NCBI RefSeq assembly: GCF_030272615.1
Contig: NC_081415.1
Coordinates: 629,899,240-629,963,239, forward strand
Reading direction: 5' to 3'
From: Cryptomeria japonica
Taxonomy: Eukaryota > Streptophyta > Pinopsida > Cupressales > Cupressaceae
Length of the DNA stretch: 64,000 nt
In this document: in pieces, positions 44,512-55,682 of the stretch
Layout: each line of letters starts with the position of its first letter
Position numbering within the stretch: position 1 is the first letter of the stretch
Program-made: the position numbers and the translations under genes
Notes under the pieces: generated by a model
The model's input: only the letters and a program-made list of their open reading frames with translations
Databases searched by the model: none
What the model was told of the DNA's origin: nothing

Positions 44512-46304
44512 TTTGATTAAGTAAAAATAGGTTTTAAGGGACCCGAAACCCAATTACATTCGAAAGATATTCAAGAAGGAAACAAAACAAGATAGCTTCA
44601 AAAGACCAGTAGAAAAACCAGTAGTAGAGACAAGGACAGCAAGAGACCAGCAAGAAATTGACCCCAAGCCCAGCATTAAAAGAAAATTAAAAAGTCTTCA
44701 TAGTTTCCTCAGCATTCTGCACCAAGAGCATCATTGCCTTGGCCGCTTCCCTCAGGTCATTGTTTTCTTGTACAATCTGATTCTCTTTCATTTTCATGTC
44801 CTTCTCAGCATTAGTCTGCCTAGTTCTGCGCCTAGGGTTCTGGTGGGTTAGGCTGGAAGTTGGAGCATCTTCTATAATTACCAGGTTCTTCTCCTAGTTT
44901 TTCTTTTCCAGATGATCCACCAATGCATTCATATTCTGGGAAGATACTTTAAGGACTTGGAGGTTGTGGTTCATAAGGCTTTTCAATGCTTTCTCATTAC
45001 ACGCCATCTGGGTGTTGGCATTGTCTTTGTCCTCCTCCACCTGTTCTTTCATGGTTTTAATAACATCCTCCAAATTTTTCAAGTTACCTTTTATCAGATC
45101 TTTCACCAGCCAGTCCTCCATCTCCATTTCCTCCTCCACTTTACTATTTTCTGTATCCTCGCTCTGTTTCCCAGAGTCTGACATCTTAATCAACTTATTG
45201 ATCTTATCTTCTAGCTCCCTTTGCTTACCCTGCATGTCGGTGATGTTTTCAACAACCCACTTTTGGAAATTGAAGAATTCAAGGGTGTAGTTGCGAGTGG
45301 TGTCCAGGATGGTTTCTGTAGAGTCCTTGCTCTATTCAGTCTCCTCAACATTAGGGTTGTCACCCTCCTTAGGATTCAGAGCCTCATTCTTTCTTTTTGA
45401 ACCCTTAGGGTTGGAGTGAGGGTTCTCAGAATTTCCCCCTTCCTCCCCTTTACCATAGTTCTCATCCTTGTTTGGCTCCATTTCAGTATCAACTTCCTTA
45501 TCCTTTCCCTCTTCTTCATCACAATGCACATCCTTTTCTTCATGCTCAGTTTCAACTTTCCTTTTTTTATGGGTAGGGGTGCTGGGCTGATCCCCATTCG
45601 AATCAGCGTCTTTGAATTTCTCAGATATATGAGCATTGATGATCAAAGGATCATCCTTGGTTGCCCTAGCCTTATCCTTAATATGTTCATAAATAGGTAG
45701 AATGAGTCCCTGGTGAGCTAAAGGGTAGGAACTGGGCTTTTTAGCATAGTCGGCAAGGCTCTCGTTTAGAGAGGAGGCTAAATAGAAGGGCAAGGAAATT
45801 TTTGCCCCATGGTGGAAATGGCTCAAGATAGCAAAATGATAATTATAAATTTTTGTAAATCTGCCATCCATAGTCAGATATTCCATTAAAGCCCTAAGAA
45901 CTTTTTGCCAGAAAGGCTTTACCTATTGGGTGTGTAGTAGGATATGTTGTCCTTCTTCGCAAGGTTTCCCTTCTCATCCTCCATCTTCGGGAAATTTTTG
46001 AAAGCCTCAGTGGCATACTTCTGATCCCTATAGAATTTAGTCCCCTCCATCTTGAGTCCTGTGACCTCTACAATCAAATTTTCGTCGATTTGCCAAATCT
46101 CCCCAAACAGGGTAGCCCTTTTGTTGCTCCAACTTTTAGCGAAACTGTAAGACACAAAGTTTCTGCTACCATGAAGCTTCTCCATATAATCAGTGAAGCC
46201 GTGTCTATGGAGCCTTCTCCAAACCTTTCTTTTTCTCTTCCAATTCTCACAACCTGGAGGCTCATTCCTATTTAGGTTACCGCCCATTCTGATTTCCAAG
46301 TAAA
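44512..46304 (-). mobile_element. LINE-D, 3' part (ORF3 and 3' end)
   Basis: This is the 3' side of LINE-D, left of the Gypsy-2 insertion. On the minus strand it carries most of ORF3 and a roughly 175-bp untranslated end finishing TTAATCAAAAA at the target duplication. It is joined to the LINE body at 55688 by the shared GATAC duplication and by an unbroken reading frame across the junction. Together the LINE pieces total about 4.2 kb. The 5' end is truncated inside RT. Confidence 0.9.
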
Positions 46305-46309
46305 GATAC
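44687..46309 (-). pseudogene. LINE-D ORF3, main part (uncharacterised protein of about 626 codons in all)
   Basis: Continues the frame that starts at 55947 across the Gypsy-2 insertion. In order: a basic KRKRKVWRRLHRHGF patch, FVSYSFAKSWSNKRATLFGE, IVEVTGLKMEGTKFYRD, a one-base-type frameshift near 45920, EYLTMDGRFTKIYNYHFAIL, and LPFYLASSLNESL. A linker follows with HKKRKVETEHEEK (nuclear-signal-like) and long acidic runs. A TAG comes after NVEETE, then a Glu/Lys-rich coiled-coil-like segment with heptad Leu/Ile (45235-44894), a TAG after EKKN, a basic patch, and TAA at 44689-44687. It is not an RT, protease, integrase or known zinc-finger protein. From memory similar uncharacterised proteins exist in conifer repeats; I cannot confirm this. 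Function unknown. Confidence 0.7.
46305..46309. repeat. Gypsy-2 target site duplication, left (GATAC)
   Basis: GATAC before TGGCGCAGG, repeated at 55683-55687 after CATCA. Perfect. Confidence 0.95.
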
Positions 46310-48900
46310 TGGCGCAGGAGCACCTGAGCACCTGAATGCTCAAATCCTAGCAGGTATAGCATTTTGTTGCAAATTAAGCATGTGTGTTTATTTTATGCTT
46401 CTAGTAGGTTTAATAGGTTTTTTTTGTAGTGTAATAAGGTTTGGAACTCATTTTTGTTTGAGAGTTTCCAAGATTTTTGTTTTTTTGCTCAGTGGGCCAA
46501 AAATTGTCAATTTTGGGTCCAAATGAGCATTTTTGAATTTTTGATGTTGTAAAGCCTTGAAAGGAATTGGAGCATGTTTATTTAGTGTTTATAATTATTT
46601 TGAGTCATTGGTTTAAGTGCCAAGTCACCGAGAGTCAAAATACAACTTTTTGAGCAACAAAAGTTGTCAAAAGTTGTCAAAAAGCTGTCAAAAAGTGCAA
46701 AAAAGTGATTTTTGGTGGTTTTGGTTAGTTCCAGCCTATACTTGTCCATACAAAGGCTTCAATAAGTTGGCACATGTATAAAAACCATGTTCCCATCATT
46801 GTATGTGTGGTTCATATTGGAAAAGTAAAAGAAATACTTGTTTTGCTCTTGTTTTTTGTGAGTTTTAACTAGTTTCCTGCACTTTTGAGAGTACAGTCCG
46901 TACCATGGCTTCATGAGTCCGTACTACTCCTATTTTTAATTGGTGTGATCTCCTTTTATGTTTGAGTAGTGATTTGGAACAAGTTTTGTTTGAAGTTCTC
47001 TTGAGAAAGGCACTGTTTTGTGGTTCCAATGGAAGGTCTTTCATGGTCCAACTAGTTTCTTCAAGGTATATTCATCCATGGCTTTGAGGAAATTTGTTGG
47101 ACCTTTTGTACATACTATATCATACATCTATTTTGCTTTTCTAGCAATGCACAAGTGTTTGTAAGCCCATGGCAAGTATGTGAAGGGAACAACTTGGCTT
47201 GGGTATTCTTAAAGTTGTTTGAATGGTACTTTGTTGTTCATAGCACTGTACTTTTATAATATTGAAGAAGAATTAAGTTGAAAAGAGTCATCATTGCATT
47301 TTACCATCCTTGTCTGTCTCATGACTTGGTTGGATGCAAGAAGCAAAGGTGTAATTAGACTGTAAAACAGTGTGTCACTGTTTCATTGTTAAAACCTCAT
47401 TGCCAACCTTCCTAATGGACAATATGGAATGATGGATTCCTCTTTTATGCATCATGGGAATGTATTTACAAGTGTTTTCAATGCTAAGAAGACAAGGTAC
47501 ACCATTTGGTTGTAAAGGACCTAAATAAGGATCCTAGAAAAGTGTATTCTTTGTCACAGTCTTATAATGTTGTCATGCTTTGTGGCATCTTTTAAGTGCT
47601 CAAACTTACAAGATCTTTGGAGAGGCTATATACATTGTTTTACCTTGCCACTAACACCTTTTTACAGGCCAGGGACAGAGTGAAGAAGTAAACAAAACAA
47701 AGAAAGATAGTTCTAACAGCCTTAATACTGTCAAAGTGCAGTGATGGCAGGTGTATGAACAACAGTTATAAAAAAATCCTTTCCTATTTGTTTTGCAAGA
47801 TGTTCCAACTTCTATCAGGTCATGGTTACATCTATATTTGACATACTTTCATTGTATTTGGTTTACCAATGTTGAAAATGTATGCAAAACCTTAAAAAAA
47901 TCGTTGTCTCAGTCCTCTAGATTGTTATTCCTGTGTAAAAGCAACAATATGGCATTTGTTTGACATAATGACAGTATTCTAAGATAGGTTTTGAATCCTT
48001 GGGAGTGTTTCGAATATGTCATAGCAAGGTTTGAAACATTTAATTGGGTCTAGTATCTTGGAGAAGACCTTTAATTTGCAAACCCTCAAAAACCCTTGAA
48101 AAATGCCTATTTTGTGGGACAGTCCTCAAACAGTCCGTACAGTACTTGCCATAACAAAAATCCTTGAGCTTTCATCATCAAATGACCACATCTCCAAGGG
48201 TTTTCCATGAAGTTTAGCAGATTGAGCAGGGTGAACAATTTTCACTAAAAAAATAGGGCTAATCCTAGTAGCCTTTTTGGGGCCAATTTGACAATTTCAT
48301 GAAATCAGTAAGGAAGGAGAAGTAAATGATTGCTTCAAATCATCAAAATTGATTAGTTAAGACTTAAGACACCCTACTACAAGCTCCACAACATTGCATT
48401 AAGTCATTTGATCAAGATGACCTTTTGAACCTAGAAGTTGCCTTGAGTAGAACAACGCTCTTTGCATCCAACTTGGATATTTTCACTCTTGAAAGGTGAG
48501 GGATAGTCATCAGACTTTGTAGACCTATCCAGATGCTCAATCAACACATTAATATGATTTAAATCCTTAAAAGGTGCAAACAAGGTTAGGTAAACCATGG
48601 TTCTCCAACAGTTGCCCATTCCTGGAAGAGATGAGATTCAACCAGTTGGACAACCAAACTTGTTCATTTTTAGTGACACACAAGAGGACCTCATTTCAGA
48701 TTTGAATGCATTAGCATGGAAGGTAAGGAGGAGTGATGTGAAATAAAATAGGGTGCAAGCAGTGTTGAATAGAGAGGAGGAGATAGGAGAAAGGTTTAGA
48801 AGAATCCCATTTGTGCCTAGGGATTGATTTGGGAAGCACATTGAGAACAAAAGCCCACCAACCTCAAAAGAAGACCAACTTCTACTCTACCTCCTCATCA
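46310..48900 (+). repeat. Gypsy-2 5' LTR (2591 bp)
   Basis: TGGCGCAGGAGCACC to CCTCATCA, followed by TAG and the primer site. It contains the GTCAA repeat cluster at 46658-46695 and a 76-codon frame at 48598-48828 that has one stop here. Confidence 0.94.
46658..46695 (+). repeat. GTCAA repeat cluster in Gypsy-2 5' LTR
   Basis: Three tandem units like AAAAGTTGTC, AAAAGTTGTC, AAAAAGCTGTC, then AAAAAGTGC. Each unit holds GTCA(A), the complement of the TTGAC W-box core. The same block is at 53432-53470, and the Gypsy-1 LTR hairpin uses the same word. Confidence 0.8.
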
Positions 48901-48903
48901 TAG

Positions 48904-48916
48904 TGGTATCAGAGCC
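48904..48916 (+). other. Gypsy-2 primer binding site
   Basis: TGGTATCAGAGCC, 3 bases after the 5' LTR; complementary to the initiator tRNA-Met 3' end. Same spacing as in Gypsy-1. Confidence 0.94.
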
Positions 48917-48945
48917 AATTCAGATTTGGGTTGAGAGATTAGCAC

Positions 48946-50117
48946 ATGTCAGGTAGTGAGTCAGTGGGAGACAACACCAACAACATGGTGACCAATGCAG
49001 AGTTAGCAAAGAGGATGGAGGATCAGGTTGAAGAAAATAGACTCCTTAGGGAAAGATTACAACAACTTGAAAAAAAATTGAACCAAGTAGAAGTCAAGAC
49101 TAAAGAAGTCAGTGAGAGAGTAGAAAATACTAAAGATAAGAAGGAAACCTTAGAGGAAGAAGTCCCAGAACTAGATCCAATCTTGGATAGAGAACAAGAA
49201 ACCTTTTTACAAGCTTTGAAAGCTTTGACTGGAAAGGCCCTAGATGGTGTGTCCCTTTTCAGTGGCAAGATGGAACCAGAAGCACTAATGGAGTGGATAG
49301 AGGGTCTAGAGAATCACTTTGAATATGATGGAATTACTGAAGCACAGAAAGTGAAGGTAGCCAAATCCAGAATGAGAGGGGCAGCCTTAACTTGGTGGAA
49401 ATTCATCCAAGAGGAAAGGGTGAAAGAGGGAAAGAAACCCATAGCCACCTGGAAGACAATGGTAACTAAAATCAAAGACACCTACATTCCTAAAGATTAT
49501 GAAATCTAGTTACATAGGAAGAGACAAAACTTGAGATAGAAAGACCTAGATGTCAGTAGTTACACTGAAGAATTCCAAAAACTATGCCTTAGATCTAAGG
49601 TACAAGAAGATGAAAATGTTAGAGTAGCTAGGTATCTCAATGGGTTAAGATGGAATATTTAGGAAGAGTTAAGCCTATGGTGTCCCAACACATTATAGAA
49701 GTGTTATCAACTAGCACTGAAGGTAGAAGAGAGAAACAAGAAGAAACAAGAACAGAACGGTAGAGGCAGAGGCAGAGGAAACAGAGGCAGTCATAGAGGC
49801 AGTTTTGGGGGAAGAAACACAAATCATAGGTCCCAGGGAGAGTCTAAGCTTATTGAGCAAAGCGGGGATTCTCAGAGTAGACCCAACTATAGGGGTAGGG
49901 GATTAGGCAACCCAGGAAGGCGTAGATCTAATGGACCTGGAAGAGGTTCATACTTCTCCACCATGAAGTGTTATAACTATCAAAAACTAGGCCATCCAGC
50001 ATATAGATGCCCAGAAAAGCCAAGCTCATCTCAAGGAGGTGATAAGAGAGTCCATTTTGTGCAAGAGGAAACCACACCAAATCAAAGGTGTCTACCATCA
50101 GAAGAAGGGGAAAACCT
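48946..50117 (+). pseudogene. Gypsy-2 gag
   Basis: ATG at 48946, MSGSESVGDNTNNMVTNAEL. A coiled-coil-like LAKRMEDQVEENRLLRERLQ stretch is followed by the Retrotrans_gag core WIEGLENHFEYDGI, KVAKSRMRGAALTWWK, YIPKDYEI. A TAG comes at 49507-49509. In the same frame are LHRKRQNLR, a TAG (Gln in Gypsy-1), DLDVSSYTEEFQKLCLRS, RYLNGLRWNI, a TAG (Gln in Gypsy-1), and a further TAG. Then an Arg/Gly-rich stretch (GRGRGRGNRGSHRG) and a zinc knuckle CYNYQKLGHPAYRC with Tyr for the second Cys. It would form the particle and bind RNA. Confidence 0.92.
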
Positions 50118-50187
50118 AAACCAGTTGATGAAAAGAAGGTGATGGCATAGGTTTTGCATTGGTAACTAAACCAGTTGATGAAAAGAA
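50118..50187 (+). repeat. Short direct repeat at the protease deletion in Gypsy-2
   Basis: The bases at 50116-50137 recur exactly at 50166-50187. The first copy follows directly on GENL of the gag-protease link. In Gypsy-1 the protease occupies about 700 bp between GENL and GVGFAIVVKP. Here it is missing. Confidence 0.8.
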
Positions 50188-51537
50188 AGAAAAGAAGGTA
50201 GAAATCCCATATGAGGTGCAGAAACTTCTATATCAGTTTAAGTCAATTGTTAATGATGGTCAACTAACCTCTCTACCTCCTCAAAGAGCCATTAGTCACC
50301 AGATAGACTTCATCCCAGGTGCATCCTTACCAAACAAAGCTGCTTACAAAATGACACCTGAACAAAATCAGGAAGTGGCAAGACAAATCCAAGAGCTCTT
50401 AGACCAAAGATTGATTAGGAAAAGTATTAGTCCATGTGCAGTACCCACAGTGTTAGCACCTAAGAAAGGTGAGGCTTGGAGACTTTGTATAGATTCAAGA
50501 GCAATAAACAGGATCACAATCAGGTATAGATTCCCCATCCCTAGGATAGAAGATCCTATGGATTGTTTAGGGGGAGCAAAATATTTCAGTAAGATAAACC
50601 TAAAAAGTGGTTATCATCAAATCCGCATCAAAGAGGGGGATGAATGGAAAACAACTTTCAAGACAAATGAGGGGTTGTATGAATGGCTAGTCATGCCATT
50701 TGGGTTAAAAAATGCACCCAGTACATTTATGAGATTGATGAATGAGGTGTTACATGACTTCATAGGCAGGTTTGTAGTTGTGTACCTTGATGACATTTTA
50801 ATTTTCAGTAAAACCAAGGAAGAACACCTCCAACATTTGTAGATTGTCTTACAAAGATTAAATGATGAACAACTTACTATCAATCTAGAGAAATATGATT
50901 TCCTTAAGCAAGAGCTGGTCTATTTGGGTTTTGTTGTTTCAAGGGGTGATTTGAAGATGGATCCAAGTAAGGTAGAAGCCATAGTTAATTGGCCAACCCC
51001 TAAGAATGCTAGTGATGTCAGGAGTTTTCATGGACTTGCTCAATTTTATAGGAAATTTATCAGAGGTTTCAGTGAAATATGTGCACCTATGTTGGAAACC
51101 ATTAAGGGTGGTGTGAAAGTGAAATTTCAGTGGATAGAAGCAGCCAACAAGGGATTTGAATTGCTGAAAGTCAGAGTTGCTACTCAACCAGTGTTGATTC
51201 TACCTAGTTTTGACAAATTGTTTACCTTAGAGTGTGATGCAAGTAATATTGCTATTGGTGCTGTTTTGAGTCAGGATAATAGGCCTGTTGCATTTTTCAG
51301 TGAAAAGCTTAATGATGCTAAGAAGAAATATTCTTCATATGATCTTGAAATGTATGCTTTGGTTTAGGCACTTAGGAAATGGAGGCATTATCTTCTTCCT
51401 ATGACAACCAGGCACTTAGTTTTCTCAATTCACAGGATAAGCTTAGTCACAGACATGTTAAATGGGTAGAGTCTTTGCAAGCATATACCTTTACTTTGAA
51501 GCATAAGAAAGGATAGTGTAATAAAGTAGCTAATGCA
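50159..51537 (+). pseudogene. Gypsy-2 reverse transcriptase and RNase H
   Basis: Frame 50159-50842 gives DFIPGASLPNKAAYKMTPEQ, CAVPTVLAPKKGEAWRLCID, KINLKSGYHQIRIKEGD (Asn where Gypsy-1 has the first catalytic Asp), MPFGLKNAPSTFMRLMNEVL, and VVVYLDDILIFSK with the Asp pair intact. After a TAG comes [14 protein letters not shown]-type sequence ([17 protein letters not shown]). RNase H has [22 protein letters not shown], then a TAG (Gln in Gypsy-1), LRKWRHYLLP, a deletion of about 20 bases that shifts the frame, and DNQALSFLNSQDKL. Loss of the first Asp and the stops make it inactive. Confidence 0.92.
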
Positions 51538-53061
51538 TTGAGTAGGAGGCTACTTACTGTTCAAGAAATTCAGATTAGAAGTATTGGTATAGAATGTTTT
51601 AAGGATTTATATCCACATGATTCTGATTTTGCTGATATTTACAAGGTTTGTCAAGATTTTCAGAATACTTTTCATAGTGAATATGATGACTATACTTTGC
51701 AGAATGGATTGTTATTCAGGGGTGGACAGCTGTGTGTACCAAGAGGTTCAATGAGGGAGAATCTGATACAGGAAAAGCACAATGGTTGCTTGAGTGGTCA
51801 CTTTGGTCTTAATAAGACTTTGGAATTGGTTCAGAGGCACTATTTTTGGCCTAAGATGCAGGCAGATGTCAGGAAATATGTTGAGCAATGCATGGTATGT
51901 CAGAAAGCCAAGGGTACTAGCACTAATGCTGGTTTGTATCAACCTCTTCCCATACCTTCTAGGCCTTGGGATTGCATCAATATGGATTTTGTGGTAGGTT
52001 TGCCCAGAACTAAAGCAGGGTGTGATAGTATTTTTGTGGTTGTTGACAAATTCAGTAAAATGGCACATTTCATACCTTGCAAAACTACTAATGATGCTAG
52101 TCACATTGCTTTTCTTTTCTGTAAGGAAGTTGTAAGAATTCATGGTTTGCCATCCAGTATTGTATCTGATAGAGATGCTAAGTTTTTGGGTCATTTTTGG
52201 AAAACTTTATGGAAGAAATTGGGTACTAACTTGTCTTTTGGATCAGCTTATCTTCCATAGACAGATGGCCAAACAAAAGTGGTGAACAGAACATTGGGTA
52301 ACCTACTCAGATGTCTTACCAAAGAATATGGGCAAAGTTGGGATCAACTCATCCATCAGGTAGTGTTTGCATACAATGACAGTGTAAACAGATCCACTGG
52401 TAAGAGCCCATTTCAGATTGTTTATGGAATGCATCCTAGAGGTGTTTTTGAGTTAAATGATGTAACTAATTTGCAGCAAGTGAGTGGTACAGCAGAAGAT
52501 ATGGCACAGTCTATGAAAGAAATTCATGAGCAGGTACAGAAGTCTTTACAAGAAACTACTCAGAAAGTTAAGGAAAGAGTTGATGCTTCAAAAAGAAATT
52601 TTCAATTTTCAATGGGTGATTATGTGATGGTCCATCTCAACAAGTCACGGTTATAGAAAGGAGTGCCTACTAAGTTGCAAATGGGAAGAGTAGGACCATG
52701 CAAAATCTTAGCTAAATATGGCCATAATGCTTACAAAGTTGATTTGCCTAATGAAGTTTCTATGTCTCCTATTTTCAATGTTGCAGATTTGGTGCCATTC
52801 AAAGGGGAACTACCATCAGACTCACAAAGAGTTTCAGATCTTTCTCATTCCCTTTCTGATCTTTCTCTCCCCTCTTCTTCTACTCCCATTCCTCAGCAGG
52901 TACTACATTCAAGAATCATCAAAAAGACAAGACACCACACCTACATGGAGCATCTCATCAAGTGGAAGGATAAACTAGCTTCTGAAGCCACATGGATACC
53001 TGAAAGTGACTTTCTCAAAGCTGAAATTCCTCTTTCTTTACTGCCCAAAGGAGTCACATGA
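51538..53061 (+). pseudogene. Gypsy-2 integrase with chromodomain
   Basis: Zinc region [20 protein letters not shown] and CMVCQKAKG near 51775-51915. The core has INMDFVVGLPRTKAG (first Asp) and [15 protein letters not shown] (second Asp). A TAG follows YLP where Gypsy-1 has Gln, then [14 protein letters not shown], where the catalytic Glu is Lys. Next are QIVYGMHPRG, MGDYVMVHLNKSRL, a TAG, GPCKILAKYGHNAYKVDLP, SPIFNVADLVPFKG and the chromodomain HSRIIKKTRHHTYMEHLIKW to ATWIPESDF. It ends at TGA 53059-53061. Only two stops break it. Confidence 0.94.
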
Positions 53062-53070
53062 CTTCTTTGT

Positions 53071-53083
53071 CCTTAGGGGAGTA
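53071..53083 (+). other. Gypsy-2 polypurine tract
   Basis: CCTTAGGGGAGTA directly before TGGTGCAGG of the 3' LTR. Confidence 0.85.
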
Positions 53084-53431
53084 TGGTGCAGGAGCACTTG
53101 AGCACCTGAATGCTCAAATCCTAGTAGGTATAGAATTTTGTTGCAAATTAAGCATGCATGTTTATTTTATGCTTCTAGTAGGTTTAATAGGTTTTTTTTG
53201 TGGTGTAATAAGGTTTGGAACTCATTTTTGTTTGAGAGTTTCCAAGATTTTTGTTTTTTTGCTCAGTGGGCCAAAAACTGTCAATTTTGGGTCAAAATGA
53301 GCATTTTTGAATTTTTGATGTTGTAAAGCCTTGAAAGGAATTGGAGCATGTTTATTTAGTGTTTATAATTATGTTGAGTCATTGGTTTAAGTGCCAAGTC
53401 ACCGAGAGTCAAAATGCAACTTTTTGAGCAA

Positions 53432-53470
53432 CAAAAGTTGTCAAAAGTTGTCAAAAAGCTGTCAAAAAGT
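53432..53470 (+). repeat. GTCAA repeat cluster in Gypsy-2 3' LTR
   Basis: Same units as at 46658-46695. Confidence 0.8.
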
Positions 53471-55382
53471 GCAAAAAAGTGATTTTTGGTGGTTTTGGTT
53501 AGTTCCAGCCTATACTTGTCCATAAAAAGGCTTCAATAAGTTGGCACATGTATAAAAACCATGTTCCCATCATTGTATGTGTGGTTCATATTGGAAAAGT
53601 AAAAGAAATACTTGTTTTGCTCTTGTTTTTTGTGAGTTTTAACTAGTTTCCTGCACTTTTGAGAGTACAGTCCGTACCATGGCTTCATGAGTCCGTACTA
53701 CTCCTGTTTTTAATTGGTGTGATCTCCTTTGATGTTTGAGTAGTGATTTGGAACAAGTTTTGTTTGAAGTTCTCTTGAGAAAGGCACTGTTTTGTGGTTC
53801 CAATGGAAGGTCTTTCATGGTCCAACTAGTTTCTTCAAGGTATATTCATCCATGGCTTTGAGGAAATTTGTTGGACCCTTTGTACATACTATATCATACA
53901 TCTATTTTGCTTTTCTAGCAATGCACAAGTGTTTGTAAGCCCATGGCAAGTATGTGAAGGGAACAACTTGGCTTGGGTATTCTTAAAGTTGTTTGAATGG
54001 TACTTTGCTGTTCATAGCACTGTACTTTTGTAATATTGAAGAAGAATTAAGTTGACAAGAGTCATCATTGAATTTTACCATCCTTGTCTCTCTCATGACT
54101 TGGTTGGATGCAAGAAGCAAAGGTGTAATCAGACTGTAAAATAGTGTGTCACTGTTTCATTGTTAAAACCTCATTGCCAACCTTCCTAATGGACAGTATG
54201 GAATGATGGATTCCTCTTTTATGCATCATGGGAATGTATTTACAAGTTTTTTCAATGCTAAGAAGACAAGGTACACCATTTGGTTGTAAAGGACCTAAAT
54301 AAGGATCCTAGAAAAGTGTATTCTTTGTCACAGTCTTATAATGCTGTCATGCTTTGTGGCATCTTTTAAGTGCTCAAACTTACAAGATCTTTGGAGAGGC
54401 TATATACATTGTTTTACCTTGCCATTAACACCTTTTTGCAGGCTAGGGATAGATTGAAGAAGTAAACAAAACAAAGAAAGATAGTTGTAACAGCCTTAAT
54501 ACTGTCAAAGTGCAGTGATGGCGGGTGTATGAACAACAGTTATAAAAAAATCCTTTCCTATTTGTTTTGCAGGATGTTCCAACTTCTGTCAAGTCATGGT
54601 TACATTTATATTTGACAAAATTTCATTGTATCTGGTTTACCAATGTTGAAAATGTATGCACAACCTTAAAAAAATCGTTGTCTCAGTCCTCTAGACTATT
54701 ATTTCTGTGTAAAAGCAACAGTATGGCATTTGTTTGACATAATGATAGTATTCTAAGATAGGTTTTGAATCCTTGGGAGTGTTTGGCATATGTCATAGCA
54801 AGGTTTGAAACATTTAATTGGGTCTAGTATCATGGAGAAGACCTTTAATTTGCAAACCCTCACTAAAACCCTCAAAAACCCTTGAAAAATGCCTATTTTG
54901 TGGGACAGTCCTCAAACAGTCCATACAGTACCTGCCATAGCAAAAATCCTTGAGCTTTCATCATCAAATGACCACATCTCCAAGCGTTTTCCATTAAGTT
55001 TAGTAGATTGAGCAGGGTGAACAATTTTCACTAAAAAAATAGGGCTAATCCTAGTAACCTTTTTGGGGCCAATTTGACAATTTCATGAAATCGGTAAGGA
55101 AGGAGAAGTAAATGATTGCTTCAAATCATCAAAATTGATGAGTTAAGACTTGAGACACCCTACTACAAGCTCCACAACATTGCATTAAGTCATTTGATCA
55201 AGATGACCTTTTGAACCTAGAAGTTGCCTTGAGTAGAACAACACTCTTTGCATCCAACTTGGATATTTTCACTCTTGAAAGGTGAGGGACAGTCATCAGA
55301 CTTTGCAGACCTATCCAGATGCTCAATCAACACATTAATATGATTGAAATCCTTAAAAGGTGCAAACAGGGTTAGGTAAACC

Positions 55383-55613
55383 ATGGTTCTCCAACAGTTG
55401 CCCATTCCTGGAAGAGATGAGATTCAGCTAGTTGGACAACCAAACTTGTTCATTTTTAGTGACACACAAGAGGACCTCATTTCAGATTTTAATGCCTTAG
55501 CATGGAAGGTAAGGAGGAGTGATGTGAAATACAATAGGGTGCAAGCAGTGTTGAATAGAGAGGAGGAGATAGGAGAAAGGTTTAGAAGAATCCCATTTGT
55601 GCCTAGGGATTGA
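55383..55613 (+). CDS. Small open frame inside the Gypsy-2 LTR (76 aa), unknown
   Basis: ATG at 55383 gives MVLQQLPIPGRDEIQ, NLFIFSDTQEDLISDFN and a Lys/Arg/Glu-rich end (NREEEIGERFRRIPF). The other LTR has the same frame at 48598-48828 with Pro for Leu, Leu for Phe and a TAA for Tyr. It uses normal-looking codons and has charged, helix-like composition. It could be a captured exon, part of an older gene used as LTR, or chance. I do not recognise it, and translation is unproven. Confidence 0.3.
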   Translation: MVLQQLPIPGRDEIQLVGQPNLFIFSDTQEDLISDFNALAWKVRRSDVKYNRVQAVLNREEEIGERFRRIPFVPRD

Positions 55614-55682
55614 TTTGGGAAGCACATTGAGAGCAAAAGCCCACCAACCTCAAAAGAAGACCAACTTCTACTCTCCTCATCA

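Larger units (their letters stand above)
46310..55682 (+). mobile_element. Gypsy-2, chromodomain Gypsy (chromovirus), full length, dead
   Basis: LTRs at 46310-48900 and 53084-55682 flank, on the plus strand, a primer site, gag, RT, RNase H, integrase and chromodomain. GATAC is duplicated. The protease region is deleted. The two LTRs are nearly the same, with long identical 60-base lines and few changes, so this is a younger insertion than Gypsy-1. Its proteins are close to those of Gypsy-1, yet its LTRs are about 1 kb longer. It inserted into ORF3 of LINE-D. Confidence 0.96.
53084..55682 (+). repeat. Gypsy-2 3' LTR (2599 bp)
   Basis: TGGTGCAGGAGCACTTG to CTCCTCATCA, then the GATAC duplication. 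It carries the GTCAA cluster at 53432-53470 and an open 76-codon frame at 55383-55613. Confidence 0.94.

Noticed and set aside
45376-45700. Overlapping open frames on both strands at 45376-45700 and 44912-45290
   Set aside because: They are shadows of ORF3 in LINE-D; the Glu/Lys-rich codons leave the other frames open.
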